A stretch of 64,000 nt of DNA, from assembly GCF_002198715.1 (NCBI RefSeq), contig NZ_MWLK01000032.1, positions 1 to 64,000 of the forward strand, written 5' to 3'. A model generated the notes under the pieces. The model was given only the letters and a program-made list of their open reading frames with translations, made no database searches and was not told where the DNA came from. Made by a program: the position numbers and the translations under genes. Positions within the stretch are counted from its first letter, which is position 1. Every line of letters begins with the position of its first letter. The DNA is from Rhodomicrobium sp. R_RK_3. Its GTDB lineage: Bacteria > Pseudomonadota > Alphaproteobacteria > Rhizobiales > Rhodomicrobiaceae. This document shows positions 50,465-58,216 of the stretch, one piece after another.

Positions 50465-52852
50465 TCACCCCGCGAAGGCGATGAACATCGCCGAGGTCCA
50501 GACCTTGGCGTCGTCGATCTGGCGGGCCTGGAAATAGACCGGCCTAAAGCCGTGCGGCCCATTTGCCGGCGCGATCTCGATGGTGCCGGACACATCGCGC
50601 GGCGCCGGCCTTTCGCTCATGCGCTCCAGAGCCAGGAACATCTCGACGCCCGGCAGCGCTTTCCGCATCCGCGAGGCGGCGATCAGCTCCCCGCCCGATA
50701 CCTCCCAGGCAAAGCTGGGGCAATGGGCGAACGGATTGCCCTTGGCCGGGTCGCCGACCTTCACATAGCCGTCGATGGTGCCCTCGACCGAAATCCGGGC
50801 GCCCCCCAGGCCCGACACGTCCAGCTCGATGGCGTCAGCGTCGCCGAAGGTGTCGCTGCGGAAGGCGAGCACGCTGGTGCCCTCGCGCCAGCAGCTCTCC
50901 TCCAGATGCTCGAAGCCGAGGGCCTGGAACGCGTTGATGACGCCGTTATGGACCGTGATCCTGCCCTTCCACGCCGCCGAACGGTAGCGGTCCTTGATCC
51001 GCGCGCCGCCCCAGCGCAGGCGGATTTTGCGCTCGGAATAGCCGAGTTCCTGCTGCAAATCGCGGTGCCAGAACGGCCCGTCATGGTCCGACGCGATGAT
51101 CTCGTCCCAGCCGGCATCGCCGAGGAAGCGATAGGCGATGATGGCGGGGCCGGTATGGGCGAAGGCGTCGCCCATCTTGTGCCTGCCGCAGCGGGTGAGG
51201 CCGAATGTCCGCTCGCCGGTTGCCGCGAATGTGTGCCGGGCCCGCAGGGCGCGGGCGATGGCGGCGCGGGTCAGGGCCGGGGCGATCACGCCGGTGATGC
51301 CGCCCTTGGTACCGAACACCGCGGTGCCGGGCACCCCGCCACCGCACCGGCCGCGATGCTCGTCGCCCGCCATCGAGGCGCCGAGCTGATAGCCGCGCTG
51401 CATCGCCTCCTGGTAGAGCCAGCCGAAATGCCCCCAGGACGAGCCGATCTCGGCGAGCCGCTCCAGCCCGGGATGGTGCCAGTCGAGATTGCAGCGCCGC
51501 CCGCCGACATGCGGGATCAGCAAATGCCCCTCCGGGTCGCCTGCGTAAGCCGCCCAGAGTTCCTCGACCGGCCAGGCGCCCGGCACCGCCGCGCCGCCCT
51601 TCATGTCCTCGTTCCATTCGACCGAGCGCACATGCTCGCCGGTCTTCAGATAGGGAAATTCCGGCGTGCCGTCATGCAGGAAGACCACATTGCGGTCGCC
51701 GCCGGCGCAGGAGCTGCCCGACCATTCGACGCCGGGATAAGCGACGAAGCGGCCGTCCTGGTTGATCTCGGAGATCAGTTCGACGGTCTTCTCCCAGCGC
51801 GGCGTGGTGATGTTGAAATCATTATGGGCAAAGGCCAGCACGTCCAGCCCGGCGACGTCGCGGCCATAGGTCAGGTTGTAGGTGGTGGAATTGGTGCCGA
51901 TGGTGTCCTCGCTATGAACGTGCAGATCGGCGTAGAAGACGCGCGGCGCCTCGAAATTCTCCTCGATGGCGACATAGAAGGATTTTGCCGCGACGCGCGG
52001 GCGGCCTGGCAGGCGGGCCGTGACGACGAGTTCGCCGGCGCGGTTTGTCGGCATGTCCTCCAAAAGCGTGACGCACCAGCCCTTGCCCGGATGGGTGATC
52101 TTGCGGGCGTAGAAGGACTCGCCGTCGAGCGCGGCGGTGACCTCGAAATCCTCGCGCAGCGCCCAGCAGGTGTTGCCCCAGGCATCCTCCGCGCGCAGGC
52201 GCAGCGGCAGCCGCTCGCCCGCCTTGACGATGCGCGAGCCGGTCCACTGGATCTGCGCCGGCGGCCCCGGCTCGACCTGCAGCACGATGTCCGACGCCAC
52301 GGCGGCAAAGCGCGAGGTGCCGAGCGGATCGACATAGCAGCGGATGCGGAAATCCTGCTCGACGAAGGTCTGCACGCGGGTGCCGGGACCGCCGAGGCGG
52401 CGGTCGCCGAGCCGGATGAGGATATGGTCGCCGGCCTTCAGATAGCCGTCCACGACATCGACGATGATCGCCTTCTGATAGGGCCGCTCATGCCCCTTCT
52501 GGTCGAAGCGGAGTTTTAGCGCCTGCACCGTCGCGGGCGACTGGCCCTCGACCAGCCGTCCCGCCTGATATTCGGCGCTGATATAGTTGGCTCCCGCCGG
52601 CTCGCTGGTCTGGAACAGCGCCCAGTCGGAATAGAACTTCATGGTCGCCTTGAACCATGAGCCGTCGGCCATGCCGGCCGCGCCGACTTCGTAGTCGATG
52701 ACGATCTCCTGCCAGGAGCCCGCCTCCATCCGGTCCAGATTGCAGCTCACCCGGCCAAGGAACGGCATGTCCTTGGTGATCTCGTAGAGCCCGGCCGGCG
52801 CGGTATGCGGGCCGAGCGCCGCATCCAGTTCCTCGCGCGTACGCTTCCTCAT
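50465..52852 (-). CDS. DUF3604 PHP-like metal-dependent protein
   Basis: A 795-residue protein. The N-terminal half (about 1-310) has beta-rich Ig-like character. From about residue 315 a PHP-like segment begins with FYADLHVHSEDTIGT, the metal-ligand His-x-His motif, followed by AFAHNDFNITT, YPGVEWSG and LIPHVGGRR, which carry further His/Asp/Glu. This is the DUF3604 pattern. It has no signal peptide. It lies ten bases after the DASS-type transporter gene, so the pair probably handles one imported anion; hydrolysis of an ester or phosphoester is possible. The reaction is unknown. Confidence 0.8.
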   Translation of the reverse strand: MRKRTREELDAALGPHTAPAGLYEITKDMPFLGRVSCNLDRMEAGSWQEIVIDYEVGAAGMADGSWFKATMKFYSDWALFQTSEPAGANYISAEYQAGRLVEGQSPATVQALKLRFDQKGHERPYQKAIIVDVVDGYLKAGDHILIRLGDRRLGGPGTRVQTFVEQDFRIRCYVDPLGTSRFAAVASDIVLQVEPGPPAQIQWTGSRIVKAGERLPLRLRAEDAWGNTCWALREDFEVTAALDGESFYARKITHPGKGWCVTLLEDMPTNRAGELVVTARLPGRPRVAAKSFYVAIEENFEAPRVFYADLHVHSEDTIGTNSTTYNLTYGRDVAGLDVLAFAHNDFNITTPRWEKTVELISEINQDGRFVAYPGVEWSGSSCAGGDRNVVFLHDGTPEFPYLKTGEHVRSVEWNEDMKGGAAVPGAWPVEELWAAYAGDPEGHLLIPHVGGRRCNLDWHHPGLERLAEIGSSWGHFGWLYQEAMQRGYQLGASMAGDEHRGRCGGGVPGTAVFGTKGGITGVIAPALTRAAIARALRARHTFAATGERTFGLTRCGRHKMGDAFAHTGPAIIAYRFLGDAGWDEIIASDHDGPFWHRDLQQELGYSERKIRLRWGGARIKDRYRSAAWKGRITVHNGVINAFQALGFEHLEESCWREGTSVLAFRSDTFGDADAIELDVSGLGGARISVEGTIDGYVKVGDPAKGNPFAHCPSFAWEVSGGELIAASRMRKALPGVEMFLALERMSERPAPRDVSGTIEIAPANGPHGFRPVYFQARQIDDAKVWTSAMFIAFAG

Positions 52853-52862
52853 GGCGCGCCCC

Positions 52863-54431
52863 TCAGAACGGCCAGGGCGCGGATGGGTCCCACAAGGGCA
52901 CGCCGAGATAGGCGTACCAGGGCGTCATCACGACGATGCCGTAGGCGATGCCGATCAGCACCGACACCCAGCCCGCCCGCGCGTAGTCCGCCGTCGAGAA
53001 ATGCCCTGCGCCATAGGCGATGACGGCGGCGGTGATCTGGGTCGGCAGGATGTAGGCGAAGCTGTCGGTGTCGGCGACCAGCATGGTGAAGGCGACCGGA
53101 TGCAGGCCGACTTTCGGCGCCATGGCGAACAGGATCGGCGCCAGCAGCGCCACCGCCGCCACGTTGGAGAGCATGCCGATGCGGATGATATGCGTGCCGA
53201 CCATCATGATGAGCAGGATCATCCACCAACTGTGCCCGACCACCGCCGTCTGGATGCCCGAGGCCAGCCAGTCGGCGAGGCCCGATTTCGACATGGCGCC
53301 GGTCATGGTCAGCGCGCCGCCGAGCAGCAGGAAGGTGCCCCAGATGGTGCGGTCCTGCACCTCCTTCCAGGTGAAGGGGAAGAGGCCCGGAATGAACAGG
53401 ATCATGATGCCGATCAGGCCGATGATACCGAGCGGATATTGGTGGAGCTGGTAGATCGGGCTGCCCTTGCCGAGCGCGAACATCAGCGCGCCGCCGATCA
53501 GCAGGATGAGCAGCAGCCACTCCGCCCGGCTCATCGGCCCCATCTCCTGGTGCATCTTGTGCACCTGCTCATAGCCGCCTGAAATGGCGACCTTGCTGGC
53601 GCGGAAATGATAGCGCAGCCAAAGCTGGGTCAGCACGAACATGCCCAGATACGGCACCTGCATGACGAACCAGTCGACATAGCCGAGCTTGAAATTGGCT
53701 TTGCCGAAGATGTCGACCAGGATCAGGTTCGGCAGATGCGCGGTCATGATGACCATGCCGCAGATCATGGCGCCGTAGACCAGCGACTGGATCACGATCA
53801 TCTTTCTGGCGGCGCGCTCCTCCTCGGTGTCGCCGAACAGCCTGGCGACGCCGTCGACGATGCTGAGCAGCGTTGCCGAGCGGGCGTTGGCGGCGGGCAC
53901 GAACAGCGCCAGCACCAGGTTGACGCCGAAGAAGCCCCAGACCACGCGGCCGGCATTGGTCGCCTTGACCTTGTCGAGGATGGCGAGGGCGATGCGCCGG
54001 TCGAGTTTTAGGAGCTGCAGGAAGGCGCCCGCCATGAAGGCGAACAGGCACAGCCACACGACTTCGTTGGTGAAGCCGGCGAAGGCCGTCGCCATGGGCG
54101 GATTGTTGTCGGTCCAGGCAAGGCCCTTGGTCAGGACCAGCAGCAGCGGAATGGAAATGCCGGTGACGCCCACCGGCATCGCCTCCGACACCCACATGAT
54201 GCTGGCCCAGACCACCACGGCCAGCACCGCCTTGCCTTCCCAGGAGAGCCCGGCCGGCAGCGGCATGACCGCAAGGATCAGCACGAAGCCGAGCCAGGCG
54301 CAGGCAAAGCCGGCGACGACGCTGGAGGGCTGGCGGCCGGAGGCGCGGATATTATCGGAGACATACCGCCAGCCGTCTTCGAAGAGGCCGCCCGGCGCTG
54401 CGTAGTGACTCTGCGCGATATTGTCGGCCAT
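52863..54431 (-). CDS. DASS/SLC13-family anion transporter
   Basis: A 522-residue membrane protein with about 12 hydrophobic segments and DASS blocks (MWVSEAMPVGVTGISIPLLLV; LFVPAANARSATLLSIV, equivalent to the SNT-type substrate loop; VGTHIIRIGML). These carriers move di- and tricarboxylates or sulfate with sodium or protons. The ATG at 54431 is used; a longer frame has no similarity. It is followed directly by the DUF3604 gene. Substrate unknown. Confidence 0.88.
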   Translation of the reverse strand: MADNIAQSHYAAPGGLFEDGWRYVSDNIRASGRQPSSVVAGFACAWLGFVLILAVMPLPAGLSWEGKAVLAVVVWASIMWVSEAMPVGVTGISIPLLLVLTKGLAWTDNNPPMATAFAGFTNEVVWLCLFAFMAGAFLQLLKLDRRIALAILDKVKATNAGRVVWGFFGVNLVLALFVPAANARSATLLSIVDGVARLFGDTEEERAARKMIVIQSLVYGAMICGMVIMTAHLPNLILVDIFGKANFKLGYVDWFVMQVPYLGMFVLTQLWLRYHFRASKVAISGGYEQVHKMHQEMGPMSRAEWLLLILLIGGALMFALGKGSPIYQLHQYPLGIIGLIGIMILFIPGLFPFTWKEVQDRTIWGTFLLLGGALTMTGAMSKSGLADWLASGIQTAVVGHSWWMILLIMMVGTHIIRIGMLSNVAAVALLAPILFAMAPKVGLHPVAFTMLVADTDSFAYILPTQITAAVIAYGAGHFSTADYARAGWVSVLIGIAYGIVVMTPWYAYLGVPLWDPSAPWPF

Positions 54432-54845
54432 GCCCTGCCACCTTCTCTCAAGCATCGCGATTTGCGTTACTAAGAGTGCGGCCCTGTAACCCACTTGGTC
54501 AATAAATCGAAGGTTGTGCGAAACACATCTTCAAACAAATCCTAAGCTTAGGAATTTGAATGCGAAATACTTTTTCGTAACATCCCCATAAGCAGAACTA
54601 CGTATCGGATTTTTATTTGAGATTTGCCGTTTCTTCGTGGCATTTGAAGATCACATTTGCTCCAGCAAAGATAGAACTTCCAATCGATCATATCAGTATT
54701 TCTCCAGATGCAAGAGAGTACAGCATTCGCACAAAATATTGAAAATTCTCAAGGAAACATCGTCGCCTGAATAGATCGTAACCTTGACCGGAAGCGGCAG
54801 GGCAAGCGCTTTTATTCACTGGGGCGAATAGGTTAGGGCGATTCC
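54432..54845. other. 414-bp AT-rich divergent intergenic region
   Basis: The region between the DASS gene and the TAXI gene is markedly richer in A/T than any other stretch of comparable size here. It holds a perfect palindrome TCCTAAGCTTAGGA (54540-54553) and several A/T tracts. It probably contains promoters for both divergent genes. No coding frame is supported. The composition break could mark an old insertion or a nucleoid-protein binding zone. Confidence 0.6.
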
Positions 54846-56066
54846 ATGATAAAAGCACTGTCCAGCAGGCCTTGGCTCCGATTGCACCGGAAGGACGCCA
54901 GGGGGAGGATCGGCCTTGCCGGGCTTTTCATGCTGTGCCTGCCGCTCGTCCAGCCGGCGGCGGCGCAGGCGCCGGAGACCCCGCTCGTCTTCGCGCAGGC
55001 CCAGCCGGGCCGCGCCCCGCAAGGCGGAGCGTTGGCGGGCAAGGGCAGCGAGGTGGAAAACGACCTGCGCCTGCGCACCAACAATTGGTCGGTGTCGATT
55101 CTGGGCGGCTACATGACCGGCGTGCTCATCCGCATGGCCGTCGACCTGCAAACCGCCTTCGAGGATGGCGATGAGCTGCGCATCCTGCCCATCGTCAGCC
55201 ACGGCGCCAAGCAGAACGTGCTGGACCTGCTCTATCTCAAGGGCGCCGATATCGCCATCACCCATGCCGACGTCTTCGAGGAGCTGAAAAAGGAAGGGCA
55301 GATCAAAAATATCGACAAGCGGGTGCAATATATTTCGCAGCTTCACATTTCCGGCGTGCATGTGCTGGTGCGGCCGGAGATCAAGACCCTCAAGGATCTG
55401 GAAGGCAAGAAGGTCGGCTTTCACGGCGTCGGCTCGGGCGTCGATGCCACCGCCTCGATCCTGTTTCCAAGGCTCGGCGTCAAGCCGGTGAAGGTCAATG
55501 TGCCGAACTCGGTCGGGCTGGAAAAGCTCAAGAACGGCGAGATCTCGGGACTGGTGCATTTGCTGACGCGGAGCGACGTCTTCCTGACCAAGATCCCGGC
55601 GGAGCTGGGCCTGCACCTGCTGAACATCGAATATGACGACAAATTCGCCGACTATTACACGCCCTATACGATCGAGCAGGCCGAATATCCCAACCTCATC
55701 CCGCCGGGGCAGAAGGTCGAAACGCTTGGCCTTCCCGCCGTGCTCGCGGTCTATAACTGGCCGCGCGAAACCGACCGCTACCGGCGCGTGGAACGCTTCA
55801 TCCAATATTACTTCACCAATTTCGACAAGCTGAAGCAGCCGCCCTATCAGCCCGACTGGAAAGGCGTCAATCTCGGCGCCAAGGTGCCGGGCTGGACCCG
55901 CTATCCGGTGGCGGAGGAGGCGCTGGCAAAACTCGCCCGGCATGAGCTGATCACCGGAACCAACCCGCCCGCCGGGGTCGAGACGGCGTCGGAGCTGATG
56001 GACCCGAGACAGCGCCAGCTCTTCAACGAATTCCTGGAGTGGAAGAAGCAGCAGGGCAAGCGATAG
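54846..56066 (+). CDS. TAXI-family TRAP transporter solute-binding protein
   Basis: A 406-residue protein of the TAXI family (LRLRTNNWSVSILGGYMTGV; ADIAITHADVFEEL; KKVGFHGVGSGVDATA; AVYNWPRETDRYRRV). A hydrophobic signal (LAGLFMLCLPLVQPAAAQA) directs it to the periplasm. TAXI proteins bind small carboxylates such as glutamate and hand them to fused DctQM (TRAP) permeases. No TRAP permease is found in the window, so this is an orphan binder, or it acts as a receptor. It is followed after 11 bases by a Sel1-like protein. Confidence 0.87.
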   Translation: MIKALSSRPWLRLHRKDARGRIGLAGLFMLCLPLVQPAAAQAPETPLVFAQAQPGRAPQGGALAGKGSEVENDLRLRTNNWSVSILGGYMTGVLIRMAVDLQTAFEDGDELRILPIVSHGAKQNVLDLLYLKGADIAITHADVFEELKKEGQIKNIDKRVQYISQLHISGVHVLVRPEIKTLKDLEGKKVGFHGVGSGVDATASILFPRLGVKPVKVNVPNSVGLEKLKNGEISGLVHLLTRSDVFLTKIPAELGLHLLNIEYDDKFADYYTPYTIEQAEYPNLIPPGQKVETLGLPAVLAVYNWPRETDRYRRVERFIQYYFTNFDKLKQPPYQPDWKGVNLGAKVPGWTRYPVAEEALAKLARHELITGTNPPAGVETASELMDPRQRQLFNEFLEWKKQQGKR

Positions 56067-56077
56067 CGCGGTTTGAG

Positions 56078-56863
56078 ATGACACGCACGGCAAGAGTGCT
56101 GTTCGGGATGCGCGCCGTTCGCCTTGGCTGGGCCGGATGGCCGCGCCCCGGCCTGACGGCCGTCGCGGCGCTGCTTTGCGGCCTCGGCGCCGCCCCGCAC
56201 GGCGCGCTGGCGAAAGGCCCTGAGATCGTGACGATTCCGGAGGTCTGGGTGGCGCCCGAGAGCGAGCTGCCGCTGGTGATTCTCGTCCGCTCGGGCGAGC
56301 CGCTGCCCTCCAAGGCGATGCTGCTGGTGCGCAATCTGCCGGCCGATGTCACGCTGAGCGAGGGCCGTGAATTCGGACCGGGGGTCTGGGTGGTGCCGCT
56401 GAACGCCCTGCCCCGGCTCCGGCTGCGCGCCCCCGCCAGGATGAGCCAGAACCCGGTCACGCTGAGTCTGGTGACGATCGAGGGCAAGCCGCTCGCCCAG
56501 GCCAGCGTGATGCTGTTCGTCGCGCCGCCGCCGGGCAAGGACGATCAACTGCCGACCGCCGCCCTGCCGGTCCCGCAACTCTTTCCCGCCGACCGGGCTT
56601 TGGGGAGCAAACTGATGGAGAAGGGCAATGAATTTATCGGTGCCGGCAATGTCGCCGCCGCCCGCCAATTCTACCAGCGCGCCGCCGACCGCGGCTTGCC
56701 GGAAGCCGCCTTCGCGCTCGCCGCGACCTATGACCCGCGCGAGCTGGCGCGGCTGAAGATCATCAGCGTTCAGCCCGATCCGGTGCTGGCGAAGAAATGG
56801 TACGAGCGGGCGCGCGAACTCGGCGCGCCGGGTGTCGAGGCGCGGTTGCAGGCCCTGCCCTAA
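56078..56863 (+). CDS. Exported Sel1-like repeat protein
   Basis: A 261-residue protein with an N-terminal export signal (TAVAALLCGLGAAPHGALA), a beta-rich central part (residues 50-150: VIPEVWVAPESELPLVI-type strands, abbreviated) and a C-terminal Sel1-like helical hairpin (about 185-255: GNVAAARQFYQRAADRGLPEAAFALA; KKWYERARELGAPGVEA). Sel1 repeats mediate protein binding. It lies 11 bases after the TAXI gene and is probably co-transcribed. The paired function is unknown. Confidence 0.8.
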   Translation: MTRTARVLFGMRAVRLGWAGWPRPGLTAVAALLCGLGAAPHGALAKGPEIVTIPEVWVAPESELPLVILVRSGEPLPSKAMLLVRNLPADVTLSEGREFGPGVWVVPLNALPRLRLRAPARMSQNPVTLSLVTIEGKPLAQASVMLFVAPPPGKDDQLPTAALPVPQLFPADRALGSKLMEKGNEFIGAGNVAAARQFYQRAADRGLPEAAFALAATYDPRELARLKIISVQPDPVLAKKWYERARELGAPGVEARLQALP

Positions 56864-56892
56864 AACCGGGTCGGTTGGGTTGACATCAGTGC

Positions 56893-56920
56893 TGTCATTC
56901 CCGCCTTCGCGGGAATGACA
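56893..56920. terminator. Perfect 12-bp palindromic hairpin after the Sel1 gene
   Basis: TGTCATTCCCGC and its complement flank a CTTC loop, 30 bases after the Sel1 stop. The rest of the 341-bp gap to 57205 holds a second small inverted repeat (TGCAGCGC at 57015 and GCGCTGCA at 57038) and no supported gene. The sequence is of the GTCATTCCCGC type that recurs in alphaproteobacterial intergenic DNA. Confidence 0.6.
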
Positions 56921-57204
56921 AAGCGGATGGGGTCAGGCCGCGAGTCGCCGATAGCGCGCGGCGCGCTCCGCCTGCCCGCCCGCTTTCGCGGATGCGTCCC
57001 CGCCAATGCTGCACTGCAGCGCATAGCTGCTAGGCGGGCGCTGCATGGTCAATCCGCCAACGTCTTGTTTCCGGCCACTTTTCCCTGTAGCACTCTGTGC
57101 AGACGGTTGTTTGTCCCCGAAAATCGGCACTGGGCATATTGTATACCACGCCAATTCATCATATCTCTGGGTCAATGCTGCAACGCACAAGACGGAGAAT
57201 GATC

Positions 57205-57417
57205 ATGAGCACCCATCACAGCAATGTCGCCTCTGGCCTTTTCGACAATGTCGATACGGGTGACTGGGGAAAGCGCACGCTCGACGCCGTCCGCACGGTT
57301 TTCGAGGCCATGGCCACCGGCCGCAAGGCCGCGCACGACTACCGCCGTCTCTCCGCGCATCATCAGCCGCAGGAGGCGATCCAGACGGTCTTCAAGACCC
57401 ATTTCAGCAAGCGCTAG
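57205..57417 (+). CDS. Small hypothetical protein upstream of fdsGBAD
   Basis: A 70-residue protein (MSTHHSNVASGLFDNVDTGD; ends FKTHFSKR) with GGAG seven bases before the ATG at 57205; an ATG at 57199 is too close to the site. The composition is balanced, hydrophilic, with helix-forming segments, unlike chance frames. A terminator-like structure follows. It resembles short conserved hypothetical proteins of alphaproteobacteria. No function can be given. Confidence 0.7.
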   Translation: MSTHHSNVASGLFDNVDTGDWGKRTLDAVRTVFEAMATGRKAAHDYRRLSAHHQPQEAIQTVFKTHFSKR

Positions 57418-57422
57418 ACGCG

Positions 57423-57491
57423 GCCCCCGCGCCTTCGGGCGCGCCATATGAAGACGCAGCCTCGTTCCGAGCGATCGGCGCGGGGCTTTTT
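57423..57491 (+). terminator. Probable terminator of the small gene at 57205
   Basis: Two alternative structures are visible: a short CGCGCC-TTCG-GGCGCG hairpin (57428-57443), and a longer pairing of GCCCCCGCGCC (57423 on) with GGCGCGGGGC (57477-57486), followed by TTTTT (57487-57491). The longer one is a good intrinsic terminator. Confidence 0.65.
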
Positions 57492-57499
57492 GTTGGGGC

Positions 57500-57600
57500 G
57501 CGGAAAAAGCCCCCTCACCCGGCCGCTTCGCGTCCGCCCTCTCCTTCGAGGGGAGAGCGGCTCCCGCCGCAAGACGGGTGGGTGAGGGGGCTTTTTCCGC
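57500..57600. repeat. Intergenic element with 21-bp perfect terminal inverted repeats
   Basis: Arms at 57500-57520 and 57580-57600 are exact reverse complements (beginning GCGGAAAAAGCCCCCTCACC). The interior holds the CCGGCCGCTTCGCGTCCGCC and CCCTCTCC...GGGGAGAG hairpin found at 18038 and 24073. It is the most complete copy of this dispersed family. The remaining DNA to fdsG (57601-57736) should hold the fds promoter; none was pinned down. Confidence 0.75.
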
Positions 57601-57736
57601 CCCGCAACACCTTCCACCACCCCTCTTCAACCGCCCCCGTCGATAGGCTTTTGCTATCGCACAACGGGAGAGCTGCATTGATTATGGGATGCGTTTCCAA
57701 GCAAAATCTTCGCAGGAAACCCAGGAAGGATTGTGA

Positions 57737-58216
57737 ATGGCAGTGGAGCTTTCCGCTCGGGAGATCGGAGACCGGGTCGGCGCCATCGTCGACGCTTGCG
57801 CGAGCCTTGAAGGGCCGCTGCTGCCGATCCTGCACGGCGTCCAGGCCGAATTCGGCTTCGTGCCGCAAACGGCGCTGCGCCTGATTGCGGACCGGCTCAA
57901 TCTCAGCCGCGCCGAAGTGCATGGCGTGATGACCTTCTACCATGATTTTCGCGAGGAGCCCGCCGGGCGGCATGTGCTGAAACTGTGCCGGGCCGAGGCC
58001 TGCCAGTCCATGGGCGGCGACGAGATCGCCGAGCGCGCCAAGGCGCAGCTCGGCGTGGATTGGCACGGAACGACGCCGAACGGCGCCGTTACGCTGGAAC
58101 CCGTCTTCTGCCTTGGCCTGTGCTCCTGCGCCCCCGCCGCCATGGTCGATGGCCGTGTCGTCGGCCGGCTCAACGATGACCGCATCGACGCAGTGATCGA
58201 GCAGGTGCGCGCATGA
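57737..58216 (+). CDS. fdsG: NAD-dependent formate dehydrogenase gamma subunit FdsG
   Basis: A 159-residue NuoE-like thioredoxin-fold [2Fe-2S] protein. The four cluster cysteines are in LCRAEACQSMG and VFCLGLCSCAP. It passes electrons within the FdsGBA complex that oxidises formate with NAD in the cytoplasm. It is the first gene of fdsGBAD; its stop overlaps the fdsB start by four bases. Confidence 0.94.
   Translation: MAVELSAREIGDRVGAIVDACASLEGPLLPILHGVQAEFGFVPQTALRLIADRLNLSRAEVHGVMTFYHDFREEPAGRHVLKLCRAEACQSMGGDEIAERAKAQLGVDWHGTTPNGAVTLEPVFCLGLCSCAPAAMVDGRVVGRLNDDRIDAVIEQVRA

Noticed and set aside
56915-57202. 95-residue open frame after the Sel1 gene
   Set aside because: It starts inside the palindromic hairpin, has no ribosome binding site, overlaps the start of the better-supported small gene, and looks like chance coding.
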